NCBI GenBank assembly: GCA_032158295.1
Contig: CM063249.1
Span: 14,674,078-14,738,077 of the forward strand
Direction of reading: 5' to 3'
From: Pycnopodia helianthoides
Lineage: Eukaryota; Echinodermata; Asteroidea; Forcipulatida; Asteriidae
Length of the DNA stretch: 64,000 bases
In this document: one piece after another, positions 47,674 through 57,800 of the stretch
Position numbering within the stretch: position 1 is the first letter of the stretch
Layout: the number at the start of each line of letters is the position of its first letter
Translations under genes and position numbers: made by a program
Notes under the pieces: generated by a model
The model's input: the letters and a program-made list of their open reading frames with translations, nothing else
What the model was told of the DNA's origin: nothing
Databases searched by the model: none

Positions 47674-50600
47674 GTAAGTACAGTTTGTATGTTTAAATTT
47701 AATTAAAGGACCGTTATTTGTTTTTCGGTGTCGTTTTGTTATTATTATTCTTCACCAAATATTACTATGATGTAGCACTAAAAATAATTCTTAAGTTGAC
47801 GTTCAAAACATTCATTTTAATATAACATTTTGAAAGAGAGGATAATTCTCAAACACTCTATTTTCAAATTCACACATTACCCGTGGAGACCTCAATTACC
47901 TGCTCATCTTACGTCTTCAAAGAACTTGAAACCTTTTGATGGTGTTTTTGTAAACTCCATACTTTGCATAATAATGTCGCATTTCTCAGAATGGGCTCTC
48001 GTGTTGCATAACAAAATAATACCTTAATACTTTGCTTTTAATCTTTCCAGACCAGGCATCGAATAGCCTAGTTGTTAATTGGTTTTGTAGCATCACACAT
48101 AGATGCACTGTTTCATATCCGGAATTTCGTAATACTGCCTCTGAACGCGGAGGTGGATAACAAATAAAACTTCTTGAAATACATTTTCAGCCAATAATGC
48201 CTTCATGATCAGGGCTCTGCGTTGTGTTGTTGTTCAAATGTTTAGATTAGTTCCATTTGAGCAATTAAAAGTACAACGGAAGGAGGGGGGGGGGCGTGTA
48301 AATGTTATAATAGTGTCTTCGAAAATACAGCACTGAACTAGTGAGGGGTGCTGTTTAAAATTATCCTTTGAGAACGACTATGGTACGATCGAAATTACCT
48401 TTTGCATTCTCAATTGTTATTTTGGGTGAAAGAAGTTTGAAAAAAACTTGTATTTCTTTTTCAATGATTTTGAAAACTTGAGAACAAGTGTTTCAGCTCT
48501 TTGGTGATCTGCTGCTTTTGAATTGACAAACAAAACTTTCACCGAGTGAAGTTTTTTTTATGGCTTCTTAAAATTGTGACGTTATCGAGTAGCTAGCCTA
48601 ATAATAATATGAAGACAAATTTAAACCATTGAATTGTAATTGTTACATTTAGCCTACAGTAAAAAAAAATATTATTATTTTTTACAATGCATCTCGAATC
48701 ATGTCAGTGGAAACACTTACTCTCCGTATTATTATTTGGTGATTCCTTACTTCTAATATCCATGAAGGCTTTATAGAGAATATTTATTGCTTAATTAATT
48801 ATTAGTTAGATATTATTTTATGCACTTCGCAAAATCTAAAATGTAGGCCTATCCGTAGTTGAGGCGTGAGGCGTTGAGGGCGTTGAAATCCCCGGCGCAC
48901 TTGTACCAAATTGTCATGTTATTACATGTACATCGTTTGAATTCTTAAATTAATTATTAGCCGAGGTTGATTTAATTCAATGTACAGAGTCAATATCATC
49001 ATATAAATAAATTGCAATGATCTGAGTTTGAGTTAATTTTTTTTGAAGGTGATATATCTTTCAGCTTCTAGAGGCCCTATCCGGTATCCCCGTGAGCATC
49101 TTTTGAAGTGAAATTCTCTTGGGACTCGCCAAATAATTGTTGTAGTCATTTTCCCTGAACGGGCTTATAAATAAGTTAACTGGACACACCACATATTTAG
49201 ACAATAGCCTACTGACTGGTAATTTTAGAAACTCTTTTTCAAAAGCGGTTAATTAGAGTTCTGGGCAGCAGAACCGTAGGCAATTACAATGTTTGCCAAT
49301 AATTACAGGTCTACTACTTTGTCTGAAACCGAGTAGGCCTACCTTTTATTTCTAGGAGCACGAATTCGGTGTTGTGGAGATATTGTACAAAAGAGAGCCT
49401 TAATGTCGACCCTACACTACACCAGACTATACCATTTTTGACATTTTGATTGGGATCGAGGGGCGACACGTGACTTGTGGCTGTGGTGGATGAAGTACCC
49501 ATAGTATAGACCCTTACATCATTCGATGCAACAATTTTCTTCTTCTTCCTAATCAAATCAATGTGATCAAACTGAGGCTAGATCAGGCCAAGATCAATTT
49601 TTATGTTATTAAGAATCTTAATCTCTCGTTGTGCGCACAGGATGTGTCTGTGTTGTTATTATATAGCTTTATGGTCTGTATACATGAGGCCTCTCATCAC
49701 TGAGAGTCTCAGCCTGAGCTCGTTTCTTACCCGCACTCAGCACTGGAAGTGGTTTTACCAACGAATTTTAGTTTTAGCAAACATGTGAAAAGATCTAAAT
49801 TCATAAAATGATGACACCATTATCTGATTGTACCCCATGATTCCGAACACGAAGTGGGTAACAAAGTTAAGCCTCCTGATCCTGTGTCCATGGTGACAGT
49901 AAACAACTGGTGACAATAAACCGAAAGAGGGCGCTATATTGGCCACCGCCGACTGGCTAGACAAAGAACACCCAGTCGTCTCTATGCAGTAATTCAATAT
50001 TGACACGGTGATCACGGATCCGTGCACTGATCAAATAACATTAACGTTCAGTAAAGAATGAATCGAATGCAATGCAATGGCACACGGCAAATTACTAAGT
50101 GGATGTTTATGTTACAAACAAGGCAACAAGTGTACTGTGATAGGCCTAACGGAATTGATTTTATCAAGAACAATGGTGCAATATTCATTTACTAAATGAC
50201 TCAACCCCAGAACGTTGATTAAAGTTACCAGCAGAGGATCCTCAGTTGTTTTCATCGGGACTGACTGAGTGACAGTAACTGAGTGACTGCCCTCTGACTA
50301 TCCGATCCCCTGCAAACAACCGCAAACAATAATGATCAGCCTCAGAAAAAGACGGATCAATGAGGAATGTACATGTACACAACCTAACTTCAAATAAAAG
50401 TAAGTGTTTCATTTTATTTTCAAAGATTCGCAACTGTTTTGGGCGATAGTTTGTTTTGTCCTTTCTCTATGGTTTACCAATACTGCTATAGCCTATTAAT
50501 AGTTGCGATAATCGTAACCCTCCATCCTCCCGACGGTCGGAGACCGAGGGTCTCCGACCGTCGGGAGGATGGAGGGTTACGATTATCGCAACTATAGCCT

Positions 50601-51170
50601 ATAGGTCTACCGTCCGTAGTATGAAAACTCAGTAGTACTCTGTCATGACTGTTTAAAGAGCAAGTGTACCGTACCTAGCTGTGTAAGGGATAGAATGTTT
50701 TATTGTTTTATTTTTTTTTGGGGGGGGGGCGGAGGCGGGAAAGCTTTTTTTAACTGTAGGTTAAGGTTTACATTAATTTTCTTTTGTTTTCTTCGCTGGT
50801 TTAAAATAGCAAGATATGTTTAGTTTATTACACACTTGTTGCCTTTTCTTGTAACAGTGGATTTGTCGCTGTTAGTGTTAAAGTGTGTGACATTATTATA
50901 CCATGGCATGCATTTCAGGAAGTAATTTGGCAATAATTATAAATTAATACTAAAAAAACATTTTTTTTAGCACACAGTTATTGTAAACAAGTGTGAATAA
51001 CTAACTACTAAACTCTGCCATTTAGAGTTGACAGAATGATGGAGTTTCTTGTGGGATTTGGTAAAGGAAGTCAAGCAAGTCTTTCAATTTGTAATCATAG
51101 CCCATTTTTTGTGGGAACAGGCATTGAAGTTATAAGTAAAATCCATTTTCCCCCATTTTTTTCTTTCAGA
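47674..51170 (+). other. Intron or spacer between 47299 exon and the 51289 gene
   Basis: AT-rich, no exon recognised. Notable content: the perfect 97-nt hairpin at 50499-50595 and a T/G homopolymer tract near 50710-50730. Confidence 0.6.
50499..50595. repeat. Perfect 97-nt hairpin, 47-bp arms, 3-nt loop
   Basis: The left arm starts ATAGTTGCGATAATCGTAAC and ends GACGGTCGGAGACC; the loop is GAG; the right arm is the exact reverse complement over all 47 bases. The arm interior is GC-rich in an AT-rich setting. No protein frame or target-site duplication is obvious. Confidence 0.97.
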
Positions 51171-51288
51171 CATTTTTCTGTTGATCCGCTTCTTTGACAA
51201 CATTCAAGAAACCTTCCAGACTTTAGACAATAGTGCTGATTTCATCTTCTATCTCAACCAAGAGGGTGAATTTTAACCAAGTGCAATC
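51171..51288 (+). other. Probable 5' UTR exon part upstream of the proline-rich gene
   Basis: A strong acceptor (TTTTTTTCTTTCAG) precedes 51171. One frame is open for 34 codons (FFDNIQETFQTL and DFIFYLNQEGEF) to TAA at 51274-51276, in the same frame as the ATG at 51289. It may be leader sequence or coding sequence of an upstream product. Confidence 0.5.
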
Positions 51289-51876
51289 ATGTTAGATCCA
51301 ACGCTACCGTGGTTAGCCGTTGGCTACAAGAACTTGAAGCAGGAAGACTTCTGCCAACGACAGATCAAAGATGAGATGAACAAATACAGAATAGACACTA
51401 CAGATGTCCTCCGATCAACAACTCCCCAACGTCAACAAAGACGTCGTGTAAAGAGTGCAACACATGCAAGATTTATCCCCCGCTGTGGAAGCAACAGCCC
51501 TGCATATACCTCATCACCAGTGAGACCAAAAAGTGCCCAGTCTTACCGTCATAAAACAACTTTTGCAGATCAGATTGCGGAGCGGTCTCCCTCGCGACAA
51601 CGTCGCCCTCGCAGTGCATTTTTGTCACATCATAGGCCATCGCCGGCGCAGAACCGCAGCATCAGCATGGTGGAGCGAGAGCATCATGAAGAGAAGATGA
51701 TCAGATTGTTTGTTGATGAGAGAGACAAGAAATGTGCATTTTGTCCTGTTGAGTGCAGGCCGAAGTCCAGTAGCTCCAACAGGCCTACCTCATCAACTGG
51801 TCTGGTTGCAGCCCAACTACCTACACATTATGATAGATATGTCTACTGCACAAGACCAAGAACAGCACCAGCCACG
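51289..51876 (+). CDS. Proline-rich gene exon 1: basic RPxSA region
   Basis: 196 codons from MLDPTLPWLAVGYKNL to RPRTAPAT, donor GTATGG, phase 0. The ATG has A at -3. An upstream in-frame TAA at 51274 fixes this as the first usable start in the exon. Confidence 0.8.
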
Positions 51877-54800
51877 GTATGGGTGTTCTTAAAATTAGGG
51901 TTATAGCCGGGATTCGTCAAGACAGTATCTCAAGTTGCTTTTTATTTAAGATGCAAATTTCAAGAAAATCTCCACAAGACCTTACCAAGTCTTATAATAG
52001 AGATTTTCTGTTGGACCACAAATATTTGTTCCTTTTTCTTATTTGTTTACCTTTTAGAAGGAGGAATTTGGAAGTAGTAGTAAAAACTACTAGACTATAG
52101 GGTCACTATGTAATTTGGTTTAGGGGTAACTGGACCAAGATTCTAAAACAACTGGACACTGGCCAGTGGTCCAGTGTTCATTTCAGGCCCTGCCCTAATG
52201 GATGCATTATCCATGACACAATCTTGAACAAATTTAGTAAAATTATAACTAAATGACTCTTCTTTCACAGGTTCAGCTTCAGTGTACATTTAGTAATTTT
52301 GATTTATCTTAAAAGTCTGTGTTTGAAAAGTGATAGTCTGCAAAGACCAATCGTTCTCTTTGTTATGCTTTTCAAAGGATATTAAGTGTCTCTTTTTGCA
52401 ACACTTGAGTTAAGTTCATGCTTTCATCATGTTAACAAAGAATCAATGATGTGAGCTGTCGCTTTTGTTGTTTGAAAATCCCCCACTTCGATTTGGCGCT
52501 TTCTAGTGTTGTTTTTAAGATATTGCCGTCGCTTTTGTTGTTTGAAAATCCCCCACTTTGATTTGGCCCTTTCTAGTGTTGTTTTCAAGATAATTGCCAG
52601 TTAGTGTTTTGATGTACTTGTATTGAACCCCAGGTGTCGTGTTCCTACCTCATGGGTCGATTATTACAAAATAAACAAACAACCAAACCCATGTCAGACT
52701 TTCTCATAACATCAGCCCCTGGTTCGTTCAGACCCTGTGGTCGTATTACAAACGCTATAGTTTGATAGGGGCTTTTATTTCAATTAAAGGAATTTTGAAT
52801 GTTGACATTGTCAGGGTGCTTGAAAATAACACTGACTGACTCCCCCCCCCCCCCAACACACACACATAGGCTAGTTTTCTTCCCCAAATAAACACTTTGG
52901 GGACATCAAGACTTGAGACTTTGATCAATTTATTGTCAATACATGTAGTTCCTACAAGTACAGTATGTAATGCTGAATGAATTTTATTCTATAGAAATAA
53001 TCTAATTTGACAATAACTTATTTCAATTCACTTGAACTGTTTGTAACCAGCGAGCTACTGAAGTGGAATTGGAAAGTAGTAAAAAATGTGAGCCAAACTG
53101 CCTAGTCTGTCAGGGTTTACACAGGGTTTGCCCTTAAATTTGTTAATGACTAAGTCATACCAGTTAACTTGTCTTTCACAAGTCCGCCAGTTGTTTCACC
53201 GGTCCATATTTTGTATAAAATAGTGATGCTTTTCAACACTGATCTAGTCAGCGGAGCCACTTGGAATGAATTTTGATTGGTTCTCAGATCATTTAAACTA
53301 GCATTGGCCAACCGACCACTGTTAAGGGAGAACCCTGTAAATGTAACTTGCGTGATTTACATGCAATTAAGAACTAAGAATTTAGCCTTGATACTTGGTT
53401 CTAAATTTACCTTTCAGATATCATTTGATAGCTTTTCTCCATTCTTTTGAGCTGTCAACATAAATCATCCGTACAACCCCATAGTCTCAACTTTCTCTCA
53501 TTCTCAGAAGCTTAAAACTGTTGTTCTTTCCGTTAATTTGCAGAGGCGGGAGTTTCTACAGTTACCAAGACATAACAATGTAAGTTGTTACCCTTAGCTT
53601 TTTCAATTGGTTGGTCTTTTTCTTGTAGAATATGGTGTCATTGTTGTTGCTCAATCTCCTAAGAGGAAATAACTAACTGCCAGCTTAAATTATTCCCAGC
53701 CTGCACTACAAAAACATGAGCTAATAAAGAAAAGGATTGAGTGTACAACAATCCTGGCTAAGATACCTGAGGAGTTTTTTTCTTAAGTTGCTTACCAGTT
53801 ATAAACGTTGTGTAACTTCCTAAATAGTTTGGTTGCATTCTTATAAATTTGATTGATGTAATAATTGCATTAGAGATGAAGTGAGTTATGTTGATTTTAC
53901 TTTATTTTACTTTATACACATCCAACAGCATGAATAGAAAACTAGAAGAAATATTTAGTTGTACATGTAGATGTGGGAGGAAAACCACAAATGGGGAAAA
54001 CCCATGCAATCAGTTTAGTACTGAAAAACCAATCCACATGCAAGGTTCCTGTCTGAGGTGGGATTCGAACCAGGGTCTACAGAGGTGAATGGCAGGGAAA
54101 GAATCCACTGAGTCAACCTGATCCTCTTGCCATTACAATCATAAATACAAGTGTCAGTGCTTCCTAAGTCTTGCAGAAAAAAATCCACAGGTTTTGAGTG
54201 GGATTTAAACCTGCTGTAGAATGTTGTGGTCCATGGGTTCGAATCCCATTGTCAGGCCTGGAAATACACAGAGGCCATGGCCTCCGTTGCCCTGGTCTTG
54301 GCCTTGGTGCCCCTTCAAAACTTCCTCATATACTTTGAGATTTTCCAATGGAAGTGCCCTTTACAAATGAAAATGGTCTTGCCCTCTCCAAGATGAAATT
54401 CCAGGCCTGCCATTTGAGTATGTGGATTTGTTTTTCAGCAAGACCATGAAAGCACTGATGACAGTCGATTCTCGTAACAAGATTGATGGGACTGGCCAAA
54501 TTACTTTTTTATAAGCAGAACCTCTTTGTACAATGTAACTGTGCTCTTTACAATGAGGGTTGACTGACACTACAGTGCTTTTACACATTTATAAGGGTGT
54601 AATATTTCTTCTGAATTTTCTGATATCATGGAAGTAACAGTGCTTTCTGGACAATGCCAGGTTTCTGGCATCCTCAGTAGTGTGAGTATTTGATCACATT
54701 ATCAACGTGCCCAAGCAGCACAACAATAAGATTAAACATAGTGTTTGTAGTAAGGCTTCCCTTTGCATAAGACTTTGGACTCGGGAAGTTTGCCTGGCGC

Positions 54801-57800
54801 CCACGCAGTATAACCAGCACCATACTCTCTCAATGTCTAATTCTACAGTGTTCAAGGACCATAGTGGATTAGCTCAAGTGTAGTACCAATCGATGTTTGA
54901 ATAGCATCTTGTAGTCACGGTAACCATTGAACAGTGTGTAAACTGTTATTTCAAGTAGAATCACTTACACTGCGAAAAGCAACAGAACTAAACTTGCTAC
55001 TAGTCTTTCAAAGTTTTATAGTGTATGAACTGGTTGTAATCAGAAAAGTACATTATCAAAAGACTTGTAGGTATTGAGAAAAAAGCATATTGTAAGACTT
55101 GGCAGAGATGAATAAGCTCTATCATACATACTGTGTTCATGGTATTAGTCTGATTTCTAACACAGTGAGGATGTGTAAATTAATGTGTTGAAATTTTGTT
55201 CATACAGATAAGGCGTGGTCAAGTACCTCACTACACCAACTTTGTGAAGAGGGTGGAGCTTGGTGTGAAAGACGGTACCCCTTCCCCGCCCCCTAGGAGG
55301 CGGATAGCCTTTGCGGATGAGCCTGTCAAGCCCCAGTCACCTACCTTTGCCGAGTCTTCACATGGAGATGTTAAGGAAGAAGAGATGTTACCGTCTGTTG
55401 GGAATGAGAGGAATTTGGTGAGTTGTCTATTCGACCCATCAAGGGGGTCTGCAACTTTGCCATAATGTACGGCAGTGTAAATTTTGTCCAGAGTTGTTGT
55501 TCGATGTCCGTTTTCCACAGAAAATTTACTGACCATTAATTCATTGCAAGTAAAGTTTCATGATGAAATTGAAGCCTGGCATCAATGTGTTTGCAAAAGA
55601 ACAAACTAGAAATTAAAATTACCCCATAGACTTTAAAGGAACATTACAGAATTGGTTTTTTTTAACAAAACAGTTGCTGGCAGTGTAAGCACGTTATATA
55701 ATCCACCATATACATAAACTGACAACCTGTAGAAGTTTGAGATCGATCGGCCATCTGGGTCACGAGAAAATAGTGAAAAACCGTTTACAAATTTGCATGT
55801 GTTATACAATGCATGAATAAAACGCTCATGAGCGATAAACTCCAATCGGAAATTAGTTTGATTTATTTCTCATCAAATATGGCATTTCAGCCAGAATATT
55901 TCTAGGGATGTTTTCTACTATCATCATCATTAGACCGTGTAAGTTTTATGTAAATCTGTGATCAAAAGTGTATTTTACAATTACCAATTCTGTAATGTGC
56001 CTTTAAGATTTGTCCAATGGAAGTGCCCTAAGCAAAATAAAAATGGCCTTGCCGTCTCAGGATGAGATTCAAGACCTGCCCATCACTATGTTGCCACTTA
56101 TTTAATTCCTACATGATTAACCAGGACTTTTCACTGCAAATCTTGATTAAGTCTTTACTTTTGCTCCGTCTTTTCTTCTATTTGCAGATGATGTATCAAT
56201 CCATATTCCTTCACCCACTGACCATCTTCTGGTACCAGAATTCATCGGATCTGAAGAACCACCCTCTGATGAAAGTCAAGAGGCTTGGACAGAACCTAAA
56301 GCTCCAGTAAGTACCTATTAACAGAGACATTTTGTACAATACTCAATTCTGTTATTTTTCAAATATTAACTCATTACAATAAAACCTCTGTAAGTTATAC
56401 TAATGGATTGATCTTTAAAGCGCTGCCCTTATTTACCAACCGCAAATGCAGATCTAAAAGAATAAAGAAAACAAAACTAATTTTTTGATTCTGCACAATT
56501 TTCTTCAAGATAAAATATCATGCGTCAAAGCTATCCAATTTGAAATTTCATTAGTACTCAGCGTGAGTGATTTTGCAAATTTAACACTGAGGTCATGAAT
56601 ACCTTTTGGTAAATGTATTGTAGTTACACTGATGATTAACCCTTCATAAATCATTTACTCTTTACAGACCCCCTCCCCTGCGATGTCTGGCAGAAACAGC
56701 CCCACTCCAGTTGTTGATGACACTCCTGAGCAGCCTAGCCCACCCCCAAGGGAACCAACTCCTCCCCCGAGGGAACCCACTCCACCCCTAAGAGAGCCAA
56801 CCCCACCTCCACGGCAACTCACTCCGCCTCCACGGGAGCCCACCCCACCCCCAAGGGAACCACCCCACCCCCGAGGGAACCCACCCCACCACCGAGGGAA
56901 CCTACACCACCCCCGAGGGAGCCCACCCCACCCCCAGAACCCAAACCAAAGAAGGAGGTTAGGATTCAGGAGACGCCCATTCTCCCTCCTGCCAAGCCAT
57001 AGACTGTTCCTCAGCCCATGGACATAAAGACCAAGTCATGTCTGGTGAAGAAAGCAGAGGTACCCAAAAAGCCTGACCAAAAGAAGGTTAGTATTTAAAT
57101 TAGTGTTTCCTTGGCTGATTCCCTAAAGCTGTCTTCAGGTTGACCTTATGATGACACCAAAATAGTCAGCAACTGACTTTTCAGGATGATGCTGCACCTG
57201 AGCTAAAAACTGGGGAACATAACAGCCGCCAATATGTTGACCTGAGTGAAATTAGGATGATGTTAAGACGATCAGCATCAGTGCTGTCAGAATTTTGTTT
57301 TGACAGTAGGCAAAAATTAAAAAATATTGTCCTTCTGTGATGTATTCCCAAGAGGCATGAATCAATTGCAGTGGACCTGTTTGTAGTTGTTACAGTGTGC
57401 GTCCATAATAAATTGCAGCTAGCCAATCAGTGTAAGCAACAAAATGGCGGCCGACAAATGGACTAGCAAATTCCATTACAAATAACATAGTTTCAAATTA
57501 CAATCCTTTAGTAAGCAAAATATTAGTAGGAGCAATCTCGTTTAATAGCGAACATTTCAGACAAAAACCCTAAAGATCACAACTTTATTGTTATGCATGT
57601 GACTACCACCTTGCCTATTTAATTGCCCTTGACTGTCTTGCACTTTTCTTTACCAACCCATGCGTTCATCAATAACTTTATGTCTTATGCTGTTTCCAAA
57701 TTAGTTGCTGTTGCTACCACTAAATCCTTATGCTCATACTGTTTGTATTGAAGCAATGGCTACCCTTAGCACCAGCCGCAGCCACCAAGTGGTAAAAATT

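Noticed and set aside
56062..56310. Plus-strand frame beginning MMYQSIFLHPL through exon 56188-56306
   Set aside because: The alternative frame (DVSIHIPSPTD) joins the next exon in phase and has protein-like composition; this one leads to an early stop.
56655..56843. Minus-strand Gly-rich ORF
   Set aside because: Antisense of the REPTPPP repeats.
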